Assembly: GCA_032358255.1 (NCBI GenBank)
Contig: JAULBX010009547.1
Coordinates: forward strand, 1 to 64,000
Reading direction: 5' to 3'
Length of the DNA: 64,000 bases
Origin: Heterotrichella gracilis
Lineage: Eukaryota > Sar > Xanthophyceae > Tribonematales > Xanthonemataceae
Shown here: positions 24,815 through 36,631 of the stretch, in pieces
Layout of the letters: each line of letters begins with the position of its first letter
How positions within the stretch are numbered: the first letter of the stretch is position 1
Notes under the pieces: generated by a model
Database searches by the model: none
Seen by the model: the letters and a program-made list of their open reading frames with translations, nothing else
Told to the model about the DNA's origin: nothing
Program-made: the position numbers and the translations under genes

Positions 24815-26510
24815 CTCGACGAGTGTTCCCTCTAGATCTGCGACCGGTAAGCTGGTGCTGCTTTCGATAGCACATACAAGGATGCTCCCGCCACAACCGG
24901 CCACCAGCGCCGCACCAGGGCTGTAGCTTGGCTGAAAACTGCTGCTGCATCGCTGTGGCCGACACAACGCACATTGCGGGTCCACGCATCCACCTTGCCT
25001 GCAGGACCACACACCTCAGGTCAGGATCTGGGCAATAGAGGCCACCAGCCAAGCACTGGATAGCTCATATGGTGTGTGGACAACCCAGCGAGCCGCCCTG
25101 GACGCTGGCGTGCATGTAGCTGCCATCGCGCGTGCACACAACCAAAGGGTTCAACCCAACGCAGCTCGCTCACCTGCAGTGGTGCCGGAACTGAAATTGC
25201 AGTCGTGGTCCATCCACAGTTGCGGGCTCAACCACTGATCGCGATGGGGGTTCCTTGTCAGATCTAGGCTCAGGAGTTGCTGAGGCCACCACATGATGTA
25301 CAAGTGCGTGTGACATAGTGGTCTAGGCGCCTTCTTCTCTTTGCCCGCAATGCTCGAGCAGCTGACCCAGTCCTTGGAACCAGGCAGGGTTCGCGGCGAG
25401 CCCCTAGAGATACGCTGCTTCAAGCCTACACCGAGTGCGAACGTTCAGGTTGGAACGATGGAAGTGACGAACAGCCAGCGGTGCACCAAGGGAAATACAA
25501 ACAGATCAAACCTGCATGCTTGTATCCACCCACTGTCGACGCTCGCCACATGCAGTGTACGTACGAGGCTATGGTAGGCGTTGCCTGGCGTTTGCTTCGA
25601 AGCACGCTCAAGCCTGCAGCCACAAGTCTTTCCCCATGGCCGTGCCAGCTCGTAGACACCAAGAGCTCGTATACCGGCGCGGCACAATAACACGTCCCCC
25701 AATGAGCCTCTGAGAAGACCGTGCACCTGCCCATAAGTGGGGCATATTAAAGTGGGGTAGTTGCTGCCATCGCAGTTGCTTGAGCAGACGTGGTTTACAT
25801 AACCACGGCCTCTTCCAAAAAGAAATAGCCCAGTTGCTTTTTGCTTACGTGGCGCGCTCTGGCGGCGAGAAGTCTGGTACTAGCTTTCGCTTTCGGTGTT
25901 TTACGGTCTCCGAAAATTCGTCGACAATTTCGCCGTCGTGTACCGGTCGGGTCCAAAAACCACCGTAAAATTTCGGTGGCCCCACTTTCGCCGGCCTTTC
26001 GGTGGTAAAATGGCATTCTAACCGAAAAACGCCCCCTTTTACCCTTAATACCTAAAATATGGCCGATTTTGGGGGGCATTTATCAGGGGGGTGACAATAA
26101 TGAGTGAGAAATCACCCCCGTTAAACTAAAATATTTCAGTTATCTGAATTTACATTGATCCCCGCTTGATTAAAACGCTAAGATATCCCCCTGATCAATG
26201 GGGGACCGAAATGACTGAAATTCGTTCAGATTGGGTGAAATTTCGGTCGGCTCACAGTGCTATCTGGTACACCCTGCAGGTACCGTACAACCATAAAGAT
26301 GACACATGAGTGCATGGACACGGCAATATCGTCGCGGCTTGGGCTGTCCAACTTGATAGAACCACCTTTTGTTTGCTCCAGAGGTCGTTGGTCGTTGGCG
26401 GTCGACAGCACCCATTTGCAGCTGCCTGTCGGCCAAGTGTGAAGGCATGCAACGTAAACAACGCCAGTGCCCCCCTGAGTGACTCTATAAGCTGCTGCAG
26501 CGGCGTTTCG
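24815..26510 (-). CDS. Possible PQQ-like beta-propeller protein (fragments)
   Basis: Open segments on the minus strand show a repeated propeller-like pattern: a Trp followed by a GG-hydrophobic turn. 26273-26510 reads CKWVLSTAND...GGSIKLDSP. About 25510-25570 reads CMWRASTVGGYKHA. 24815-24998 reads GGCVDPQC...GAALVAGCGGSILVCAIES with a GTATGT donor and a CTGCAG acceptor. PQQ/quinoprotein-like repeats, such as the C-terminal propeller of AASDH-type proteins, have W...GG.V.SP turns, and that is the only basis for the name. No complete gene model could be built, and the ends are unknown. Nothing recognisable is seen at 26511-27452 or 24131-24814. Confidence 0.28.
25881..26262. mobile_element. 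hAT-like non-autonomous element with 8-bp target duplication
   Basis: TCTGGTAC occurs at 25873-25880 and again at 26263-26270, flanking 382 bases of clearly different composition. The insert is AT-richer and full of TTTCGGT/ACCGAAA words. Its ends are TAGC...GCTA, and the terminal repeat beyond these 4 bases is weak. An 8-bp target duplication, TAG-type ends and TTTCGGT-rich subterminal DNA fit the hAT superfamily. There is no transposase ORF. It sits just inside the putative GT donor at 26272 of the propeller-like gene. Confidence 0.5.
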
Positions 26511-27452
26511 AACCAGCATGACGTGCAGTTTGTGGGAGGTACAGCGCTCACACGGGATCACCAGAACCAGTGCCTCACCAGTGTCCAGATGCAGTCAATG
26601 AATTTGGATATTAATATCAGCTCAGCCACCGGCTGCGGCACACATATCGCCCACTTGGTCATCAGTTGCCATCGAAATCTCTAGCAGGCTGTCATGACTA
26701 CTATACCGTTGTATGTCCACCCGAGACGGGTCACAGAGCGTCTGTTCCGTGCGGTGCCAGCAAACTAGCAGTTGCAACTGATCCAAAAAGGTTCCCTGTT
26801 GTGCGGGGGCACGTGTGAACTCGTCCGATCACATCCAGTGGTCGCATGTGAGCATGGGGTGGCGTTTCTTATAAGGGCTGTGCTGTCGCACAACAGTCAC
26901 CTGGCAGGCATTTCTAGCCTGTGGGTGTGTGTTGCATCTGTACCAATCACTGGTAGTCACCATGGTACAGTGCTGGCTTTTCGTGCGGCAAAAGGGGGGA
27001 ATGTGCAAGTGCAAAACCTTCGCGAAGCTTCGGTCGAGCAGGCCTCGGCGGAACCGATGGCGTGGATGATTACCAAGGAAGCTACTCGTGAGCGTGCACC
27101 ATTCTGCGTGCTGCAGCCTGCAGGGCTGCTCTTTGCTTTCATTGTAGAGTGCACTCGACTCGAGTGTCTACTCTCACCTGCCCAATAGTATTCCCACTTC
27201 ACTGTTTGTGCGCGCGCCTTATTGTCCCCACACCTCCATGTTGACACCACAAACACTTGACCGTTTCAACTCACGCCTATCCAAGCGCCCGCAAAGAAAG
27301 ACCGCTGATCTATCCAATAATACAAGCACTGTATGCATGCATATGCCAGTGTGCATAGCCTCTAGCGCACAGCAACGCGGGTTCCACCTTCCAGCTCACC
27401 CACGATACACCTTTCACTCCAGTAAACAGCTTTGACCCAGCACGACATCGCT

Positions 27453-29309
27453 ATGCTGCTGGAAGGCTCGTGTCACTGCGGCGCGGTGCGTTTCCAAGTG
27501 GAGAGTGCCACCCCATACCCTTACATGCACTGCTACTGCTCCATTTGTCGCAAGACGGGAGGTGCCAGCGGCAGCGTCATCAACATAATGGGCAAAACCA
27601 CCACCCTCAAGGTCGAAGGCATAGAAAACGTTGCCATCTACCAGGTGAGGTCCCACCCCACAGGTCACACTTGGTGCACCCACAAGCTGTGTGCCTTCAG
27701 CGTGCTGATGCAAACCATCTCCCTTCCCTTTCCTTTGTCTGCGCTCCTTCACAGGATGAAACCAGGTTGTCACTGGTTTGACATTGTCCTGCCGTGTTGG
27801 TTGAGTATTGTTCCACTGCACCCATCCCATTTACCAGTTACCACTGCACCGTTGTAAACAGGCCACCATAGACCAGGGGAGGAAGGAAAAAGGGTCCAAC
27901 CTGCGCCACTTTTGCCGCACGTGCGGGTGCCACCTGTGGGCGTGGTGAGTCACACGCACGCCACCTGACGCGCGATGCCTCAAAGGGTTGGCTCGTACCC
28001 TAGCCAAGGGTTGGCGTACAGTGTGTGGCGTGCATGACCAAGCTTGAGCTGGGGATGGCTAGGGCAACATTAAGCGCACAAATTTGGTGTCCTGGTGGCT
28101 GGAATCAGCAATGTGATCACCATAGCCTATGGCATAGGCCAGCCACTTGTACAAACTATCCTGTGGGGTTGAGGGTTTAGGGTTTAAGCTTGTGCGCGCA
28201 CCTGCTGCCAAGGCTTTGCCAAGGCCCCACCCCCCCTGCATCTGGATGCCCTGGGCGAATCCTGCAACTGCCGGCAGTTGCATGTATGCATGCAGAACAG
28301 GGCTAGGTTCAAAAGTAGCTGTGGTTGCCCAGGCGTGGTTCGGATGGGGAGTGGATGCGGGGTGGGTGCCAAGGTGTCGGGCCTGAACAAAATTTGCAAA
28401 TTTGTAGCTCAATGGGTGAAGCTCAAAAACCCACAAATTTTCCATTTTGGGCCCGAGCAAAATCTGTACCCTTTGAGCTACAGCACCACATTACCCTAAA
28501 ACCCTAACCATAAACCCTCTTAACACCCCCCTGTTGCTGAGCCATCGCTTGTTTCCGTACCTGCAGGAGCCCCCTGTGGGCGGATTGTGTGTACCCTGTT
28601 GCCGGCGCTATCGACACTCCCCTGCCCACCCCCCCTGAGCGCCACCACATCATGCTGGGCTCAAAGCCAGACTGGGTGCAGGTAAAATAAAAATAAAAAA
28701 GGTATTTGAAAGCTTTTTAGTGCGCGCCATGCCACGTGGCTGGCAAAACCCAGTGTTTAACCCGTACTCCGGCCTTTGGAATTTTGTTTCCCAATCCTAA
28801 CAACCCCTGTGACTATCACAGTTGCAAATCTAGTAGGGGGCTAAAATTTCTGCCGCATAAGGCTATGGCATAGAGTGCAGGTTGCTTAAAGCTTGAAAGC
28901 TCACATGCAAGCCCTTGTTAGTAACATAGTTAGTCCTTGTCAGTGACATAGTTAGCCGTTGTTAGCAACATAGTTATACCTTGTTAGTGGTAATACCTTG
29001 GCTCCTAATGTTGCTATGCCGCTGTGCGATCTGAACGTCTGCAGTGTTGGTGTATCAGCCATTGATGATATCTACCATTGGAAGTGTACTAGGCTGGTCG
29101 CAACAATTACCGATGGAAAGAAAATCCACATTCTTTGTTTCGTTTGTCAGTAAATGATTGAACGTCCCTGCGCTTTCAACCTCTGGTGACTCTGCGTCCT
29201 GGCTGGCATGCAGGTTCCTGCAGAAGGCCCTGCTGGCCACCACTTCCCTGAATACCCTAGCGAGGGCATCCAGCAGTGGCACGAAGCACGTGGGCTGATC
29301 AAGGAGTGA
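27453..29309 (+). CDS. GFA / CENP-V family zinc protein
   Basis: Exons 27453-27644, 27862-27944, 28567-28681 and 29214-29309 join in phase to 161 residues, the usual size. Zinc ligands are visible as GSCHCGAVRF near residue 5, HCYCSICRKTGG near 31 and HFCRTCGCHLW near 81. Family motifs also include AIDTPLPTPPERHHIML and a C-terminal EYPSEGIQQWHEARGL. The family includes glutathione-dependent formaldehyde-activating enzyme and many proteins of unknown substrate, so the reaction cannot be named. The ATG at 27453 follows an in-frame TTG at 27432 and is the only AUG before the CHCG motif. A TGTAA at about 29417 could be an algal-type polyadenylation signal. Confidence 0.88.
28908..28999. repeat. 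Tandem repeat, 3-4 units of about 27 bp
   Basis: Units of the form CCTTGTTAGTAACATAGTTAG, imperfect, lie in intron 3 of the GFA-family gene. No function is evident. Confidence 0.75.
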
Positions 29310-30696
29310 GCATGCAGGCAAATCAGCCTGATGGCTACGCAGCAGTGGTCTACCAGATTTAGCAGTAGGGAAGAAAAGTAAAGGGCAAAAGGGAGCGCAC
29401 AAATTGGGAGTTAAAATTTGTAAGGAAGTGTGGAAGGGGTTGACTGTCTAGTCAGATTCCATAGCAGATGACATAGGAAAAACGTAACAAATTAAAGCCA
29501 TATGAACCTGCATTGCCCAAATCAGCCACTGTGGCTGTATACCATGCATTTTCTCAGGCCAGCCTGCCAACTTGGATGCGCATGACTCAAGTTTAGGGTG
29601 TAGGGTTCACCGTTGAGGCTCAGTGTTTTTGCATTCCGTACGTGGCAGTGTCCCTAGGCTAGGGACGGTTCTGCATGATGTTCCAACCAGGCAATTTGGC
29701 TCGCCGCGGCATATTACGAGCATGACAATTGCATTGGTTCCATAGAATCACTCGCACTTAGGGCATAGCTTCAGGCGCTGTGACTCAGTCTCAGACAGTG
29801 CATTACGCTGGCCAGTGTTGCCCAAGCGGTGTGGAGCGCTGTAGGCCCTAGGGACCCGGCCACGTCGGCTGTGGCTGTGGCGGTTATGGTGCATGATTTT
29901 GCTCTTTTTTGTTTAGCAGAACCACGCACGTAATCATTATGTTGCTGTGACTTCTGAATCAGCTGAGCTCAGCTGATCAATTTGGTGTTGACAAATTTTG
30001 AAGACATATGTAGGTGATCTAACTGATGCGGTGCTTTACAAAGGTATTACTCGAGGGCATGTGGTGCTCTGGGAGCCAGTCAGCAGAGGCTTTAGGGTAA
30101 TTGGCGTGGCTGCAGCTCTCCAGCATTGCTGATTTAATCGATGAAGCAGCACTACTCTAAAAAAGAGTTGGCAATATTGATCAACGTTTGTGGGCACTTG
30201 CTGGAAGAAATAACTTTACAACCCTCACTTTGGGACAGAACATTTCCGCTCAAGCCAAACAAGCATTCATGCCACAGTAACACCGTTGCCAACGGATAGC
30301 TGCTATATAGCATATATGCAAGGCATGTTGCATTTGATCCTGATCAACTGAAGTTGATGTGCACTGCATACAGCACATGTCACACAGTACTTCAGCAGGG
30401 CCATCACTAAAAAAATCTGAGGCAAATGAAAATGAATGAAAGAAAGGAAAGGGATTGTTTGCAGTGCGCCACGAGCTCTGCCATGTCCTGACCATGGTAC
30501 CACCTAATGGTGATACCTAATTGCATGATGCAAACAAGGTTTCCTCTGTGATGACTTGAATCACAAAGAATTGCTACAGATTTCTCAAGATTACGGCCTC
30601 ACGAGTTGCTGCTGCACAAACCCAGAGCAGGTTCCATTCCCCGGCTGCTTGTCTCAACTCAACTCTAGGGTAGGTTCCATTGCCAGCGCCCCACGC
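29310..30696. other. Convergent intergenic region
   Basis: 1.4 kb between the GFA-family stop and the apyrase stop. There is no ORF of note, no recognised RNA gene and only isolated TTTAGGG words. Confidence 0.5.
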
Positions 30697-33600
30697 TCAA
30701 ACCCTAGGGTAGGTTCCATTGGCCAGCACCTTATGCTCCGCACGCACCCCACCCCCCCCGCCGGCACCCTTGTGCACCCCCCCGTGCCCATTGAGCACCC
30801 CATTGTTGCCAAACCCTCCCCCCGAGCTACTCCGCTGCCTGCTCATGCCGCTCTCCTTGGCGGGCGAGGCCTGGGCGGTGCGCAGCAGCACTCGAGCGCC
30901 ATCCCCGCCACGTGGCGCACCGCCGTAGGGCGCCAGGGGGGGCGGCGGGGAGCCCGGGACGCTGAAGGACTTGGTTCGGGGGAAAGATCCCGGGGACTCC
31001 CGCCGCCGCCGCAGCCAGGTAAAAAATCCCATGATTGCCCCAAGGACCACCACCATCCCCAATACCGCTGCGGCGGATCCCAGGGATGGGGTACTGATGC
31101 CCGCGATCCCCAGGAAGCCGTTGCGCGTGATTTCCGCCGCGCCCGCCACCCCGTGCACCCGAGAACCCTCGGCTAGGGCCAAGCCTAGGGTCCACGCCTC
31201 CTTGCCAGTGCCCACCGTCACCTGCAGGTGGGGCCGCGGCTTAGGGTATATGTTTAGGGTTTAGGGTAATATTGAAAAGACCAATCAGCCAACGAGGATG
31301 GCCACCACACGGGTAGGCTTGCAGTTTTGATTGTGCGCGAGGCGAATCACAACTTCCAGATTGTGGTTGTACGCATGCATGCATGCATTGTGCCAGACGG
31401 AGATGCGATCGGGACTTGGGCTTCCAACGTCGACCGATTTTCATGAAACTGGCCCAATTTGAAGACAGCAGGGGGCAATGACCCTACAGCCTTAAACCCT
31501 AGCCAGGTCACCTGCTGGTTGGCCATGGCCAGTCCCTCCTGCAGCAGCAGCACCACGTAGGGTGTTCGGAAGCAGTACTCCTCAACGTGACGCTCACGAC
31601 CATGCTCCTGCAGGGCACAGGGGTGTGTATTTAGGGTTTAGGGTTCAGGGATTAGGGTTTAGGAGTAGGGTGCTCGGAAGCAGTACTCCTCAACGTGACG
31701 CTCACGACCATGGTCCTGCAGGGCACAGGGACTTGTATTTAGGGTGTAGGGTTAAGAAATCAGGGATTAGGATGAGGGATTAGGGTGTTCGGAAGCAGTA
31801 CTCCTCAAAGTGACGCTCCCGACCATGCTCCTGTAGGGCACATGGGTTTATTTATGGGGCTTACGGAGTAGGGTTTAAGATCAAAAATAAGGGTGTTCGT
31901 ACGCAGGTGCTCCTCAAGGTGACGTTCCCGCCCAAGCTCCTGTAGGGCGCAGACCAGCGGGTTCTGTCGGGGTCCTTTGGTTGGGTTTAAAGTTTAGGGA
32001 TTAGGGTTTAGGGTCCAGTATCTCAAGTCGGGTGTAGATGAACAGAGCGGTGTTTAGGGTAATGCTGCGGCTGCTGCATCTTGTTGTAAAAAGAGCAAGA
32101 GCAACACACACCCTGTAAGCAACGAATCAGGAAAGCCATCCGCGCAAAACCCACGAAACCCCCACAGCCTTCAGGAGAACAGCTTGACACTGCCTTTTGA
32201 CCCCCACCTTTTCCACCTTAGTCCAGGTTGTGTTGCAGTATTCTCTCCCCCTGGCCAGCAGCTGATCCAGGCTGGTGCCACCTGGCAGGCTGAAGAAGTG
32301 GTACATCACAAAAAACCCTACACAAGGGTCGAGCAAAGGGATGGGGCTGTCAGCATGGAATGTGCAAATTGGGACCCTGTGCAGTGGTAAGCAGGGCCCT
32401 GTTGGCAATGCCGTGCAACATGCTTCAAGGTCCACAAATAACCCTTGGCAAGGGTTGTGAGCCAGGGACTTAGACGCCATTACAATGCTGTCATGCAGTC
32501 AGTCATGTGACACTACCATGCTTGTGCGAAAGAGTGTGGGAATGGCTCGAGGTTCAGATCATGAAGCAGGCTTTTGCAACACCTCGAGGGTTCAGGCCAC
32601 GCGCAGCTTGTGGTCCTTGAGGGTGTCAGGGGTTTGGGAGCGCTTGCATTAGGGTATTTGCCTACCAGTGAGGGCATGGAAATGCGCGGCGGTGCGGGGC
32701 TGATGCACCCCCAGCGCACAGGGTTTGGGCTTGCACGCTGACGTGGCATTGACCACCTGCCTTGCCAACCGCGTGCAGGCGCCCCAGTCGCCGCTGCCAA
32801 CCAGGTGCACCTGCATGGACATACAATATAGGTTTTAGGTTTTAGATTTCAGGGTTTAGGGTTAGGCGCCCCAGCCGTCATTGCCAACAATGTGCACCTG
32901 CATGGACATACAAAATAGGTTTAAGGTTTTAGGGTTTAGGGTTTAGGGCGCCCCAGCCTTGGCTGCCAACAAAGTGCACCTGGATTGACATGGGTGTTTG
33001 GAACCCTTAAAAAGGGTTTAGCCTGACAAGAGGTAAGTAATGGGCTAATATGTCACAGCATTGATGGGGTCGGTGGACCCTAACCCCTAAAGCGACAGAC
33101 CCTAGCCGCCAAAGTGGGCGCAGGTCCTACAGAGCGACACCCCCAGCAGTTGTGCAGGTACTAGGCAGTTTCCCTCCTAGTGCCCCAAAGTTCAAACCCT
33201 AAAGTTCAAACCCTAAACCACTGAGACCCTTACCTGTGGTAGGTAGGTGTTGCTGCCCGGGACGGGGCGACGGGTGTAGGTTCGGTTGTAGCCCACGTGG
33301 ATGCAGGGGTGCATAACAGTCGGGAGGGAATCGGACTGCAGCCGGCGCCGGGACGCCTCCAATCCCCGCTGCCCTTGCGAATTTCCTTCGCCAGGGGAAG
33401 CATGATGCAGTAGAGCATCAGGGAGGGAAAGCTGCCTGCGCCTTGCCACCCCCATGTGCCTCCTCTTCAGCTTCGGAACATCCAGCTCCCCCCCTCGCGC
33501 TTTGATGAAGACCCCCCCCTTGCGCCCCCCCCACCCGCTGCCGCTCGCCGAGGGCTGCGCTAGGGTTTTGGCGGCCTGCGCCCCGACCTGGAAGAAACCC

Positions 33601-36600
33601 TCCTTGCCCGCAAACTGGTCAGCCAGCAGGGCTTCGACTGAGCGCTCAAAGGCGTCGTTGAGGCCATAGTGGGGGTGCACATGGGCGTAGAGGTGGTAGG
33701 GGGTGCCTAATACCGTCACGTTCACTGCGCGGGAGGAGGGGGGGAGGGGTCAGCGCGGCTGGAAACCCTAAGGAAGGACCCTGAGGAAGGCGCCACTGGA
33801 AATCCTTAGGAGTGTGCTATTGAAACCCCTAAGGAGGTGGGTGGAGCAATCAAGAAACAGATTTGGACCCCCAAGGACCTACCCTCATCCTCAAGGGGGA
33901 CAGGCCAGGGGGTCTCAAATGTGACCTCCAATGACGACCCCCCCAGATCAAGCGCCCCCACAGTGGTGGTCCCACCCCTCCCCCTCCCCCCACCCCCACC
34001 CCCACCCCCCGCCATCTGCTGCATAGTGATGGGGTGCGCGGTGCTGCCGGAGGGGTGGTGCTTTCCCCCAGTGGCTGTGGCTGTGGTGGTGTGGTTGGTG
34101 GTGGCGCGCAGGTGGTGTGAGAGGTAGTTGAGAGCGATCCAGCCATACACTCCTTCTTCCACCCCGGTCATGACGCGCGCCCACTGGGCCTCGAATCTGG
34201 GGTGGCGGGGGATTGGGCGAAGTGACAGGGTGGGGGAAGTGGTGCGATTAAAACGGAAGTAGGATGCTGGCAATAGCCAGTACGCAATTAAAATGTTGTT
34301 TCCTTCCCACTGTTTTTATTTTATGGACCTATGTGGTGCGAACGAGCCGCGGGGCCCATTCGAAAACCAAATTGGCCATTGTACATTTCTAGTGCATGCC
34401 ATGGCCGGCATACTTGTAACAATAATGGCTATGTACATACTACACACTACACTAAAGTACACTGGACATACATTGCAACCCACCTGAACGGGGACGCCGC
34501 CAGCAACCCCCGCACCCCCTCCATCAGCCGCTCCTGCTGCTCTGGGGCAAGCTTGCGCACCCCCGCTGTGGCGCGCAGGAACAGGGGGGTGCGGTTCTGC
34601 TTGGAGGGGGGGATCACCATCGAAGCCCACTCGAGGAGCGGTCCCAGGGACACCCGGGACAGGCCTGTGGGGATGGACAAGTTGGTTATTCTGGGATCTG
34701 GGGATTTGTCTGTCATGCAGCGATGTGTCAATGGGGATGGGTCAGTGCCAGGGTGGGAAGAGGAAGAGGGGGAAGTGTGGGGCACGCATGCACGAGACAG
34801 TGTCATACAGGGTCATTGCAACCAACACCCAAAGCCCTAGCAAAGTCCTAGCAAGGGCTTTCCCCCTCACCCTGTGGGTCGTCCACAAACTTGTCCAGGC
34901 CTGGTTCTGTCTCCAGCCTCTGGTAGGCGCGGCGGTCCCCGGGACCAGCCTTAGGCACTGCAACATGAAAATTCCATTCTGGCAGCGGGGACATCCTTAT
35001 GCTGACACTCTACCAAATTTTCCGTAAAAACTGATCTTTGCCCAAACCTTTTGAAGCCATGGGCACTTTGGCGGCGAGCCTGTCAATCACTGGTAAACGC
35101 CTGCTTTTTCATGATTTTACGCAGTTTTTTGTGTCCTCTACGCTTTGGGCTCTTTTGCCTTGTTTTGTGAGTACTGCTCACGAGTGCAAGGGCGCTGTGA
35201 GAGGACCGACAGGTACACTCCAGTTGCCTGTTTAGGGTTTAGGGTTTAGGGTTGACAGGTCGATGACTGATGCAAGGCTAGCATGCAGACCAAGGCCCTA
35301 AGCCCACACCCTGAGATTGCAGCATGGCACGCACCCTTGCTTGCCTGCCCCTGTTTGGAATTGAGCACCTAAGGGTTTAGGGTTTTCACGCACCCCGTGC
35401 CTTGCCTGCCCCTGGGCTGATTGCTTTGAGCGTGGGGAGGGAACCTCTCCCCCTGCTGGCCGCCCATGTGTAGGCGTAGCTGCACATGCCACCACAGGCA
35501 GGTGAGTCACATGGGAGGGTTATACTTTAGGGTTTAGATGCACATGCAGCATCGGCAGGTGAATCATACAGAAGGCGGATGCGATACATGGTGGCCAATG
35601 GGTTCCATGGGAGGTGCACATGCAGTGCAGGTGGCTGGGGCACAATGGTGAATGCGTTGGTCAAGATCGCAATCCATGCTGATCGGCCAAGCTCCAAACC
35701 CTGCAGAAAGTTATAGGTAGCCTCAGGGGTTTCTGCAGGGTTTTGGGCAGGATTTTGTAGGGTTTCCCACTCACATGCGCGTCCCCGAGCTGCCGCTGTC
35801 TATGACCAGCACATACTCAACTGCCTGGCGGGTGGCTAGGCCAATCAGTGCCAGCAGCGCCGCCACCTGGCAGCGCATGGGGACAGGGTGTCAGGGGAAA
35901 TGCTGGGGATGCAGAAAAGGGGGATACAGGAGAAGACAAGGGTGGGCACTCTGAGATAGGCGGGGGTGATTACATGAACCAGGGTTCCTGTATACATATG
36001 AACACCCCTAATGTAGGTGACTCTGGGTAAGACACGGCAACAGGAGGTAGCAGCATGCACAATTAGGGTAACGGATACGATGTCAAAAGACAGGGGAGGG
36101 TGCTCTTAGGCAAACACAGGCATGTGTGCAGGTTGAGCATGCCAGGCACCAGCCCCAATGCGTGTCAATGGGCTGACTTGACAGCCATTCTCGCAGGGTG
36201 TGTGTTTCACACCAAGGGGGACAGGGGCAAGGGGAGAGACGTACGATAAGTATGACCAGGAGGGACAGGGTGCGGTTGCGGCTAATGGCGGCGAGCAACC
36301 TGGCGCCTCCATTGCTGGCCTGCAGAGGGTATTTGAGCAAGCTTCATCATGGTGTGACGGGGCGAGCGCAAGTGTAGGGTAAGGATTAGGCCCCAAATAG
36401 GGCACCTGCCCACATTTGGCGGGATTAAATTGGGGAGGGTGGAATGCGATGGAGAAGCATGGCAAAGCGTTTGTAGGGTGGTGCCAAGTACACTCACCCA
36501 CCAACCACAGTGCAGGCCTACAACCCTAGGTAAGGGTTCCCCAGGCTTGGCTGCAACCCCACCTGTGCTAGGTAGCTCTTCCCATATCGCTGCCCCCCTG

Positions 36601-36631
36601 TGGCTCGGTCTCGAGACAGCCACACACCCAT
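30697..36631 (-). CDS. Membrane apyrase / NTPDase (GDA1/CD39 family)
   Basis: Exons, in order of translation: 36563-36631, 36245-36319, 35775-35866, 35394-35479, 34871-34957, 34484-34664, 33883-34196, 33234-33724, 32666-32810, 32217-32317, 31512-31607, 30697-31221. All phases agree: 753 residues. A short cytosolic N-terminus is followed by a membrane segment near 40-59 (LSLLVILI + VAALLALIGLA, built across a splice). Then come ACR1 VIDSGSSGTRIYAY near 69, ACR2 LFLRATAGVRKL, ACR3 GVEEGVYGWIALNYL near 206 and ACR4 VGALDLGGSSLEV near 278. A second membrane segment lies near 629-649, with a basic, Gly/Ser-rich cytosolic tail. The family hydrolyses nucleoside tri- and diphosphates in the secretory lumen or outside the cell. 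A poly-Gly and His/Thr-rich insert separates ACR3 and ACR4. Convergent with the GFA-family gene. Confidence 0.9.
31669..31950. repeat. Three successive echoes of an apyrase exon acceptor edge
   Basis: 31557-31620, the acceptor edge of exon 31512-31607, is repeated at 31669-31732, 31784-31845 and 31890-31950. Each copy has the block GTGTTCGGAAGCAGTACTCC or a relative, then CAA.GTGACG, CGACCATG.TCCTG and an AGGGCACAGG acceptor context. TTTAGGG-type runs separate all copies. Divergence rises with distance from the real exon. Confidence 0.9.
32864..32992. repeat. Two echoes of an apyrase exon acceptor edge
   Basis: GCGCCCCAGCC(G/T)T......GCCAACA..GTGCACCTG, with its CTGCATGGACAT acceptor context, occurs at 32864-32908 and 32946-32992. 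It copies 32778-32822 of exon 32666-32810. TTTAGGGTTTAGGG-type sequence separates the copies. Confidence 0.88.
35231..35252. repeat. Telomere-like TTTAGGG tract
   Basis: Three exact TTTAGGG units in an apyrase intron. About 90 bp further on, 35322-35350 (GCACGCACCCTTGCTTGCCTGCCCCTG) echoes the donor edge of exon 35394-35479. Confidence 0.85.

Noticed and set aside
28908-28999. CRISPR-like array
   Set aside because: Units are contiguous imperfect repeats without unique spacers, in a eukaryotic intron.
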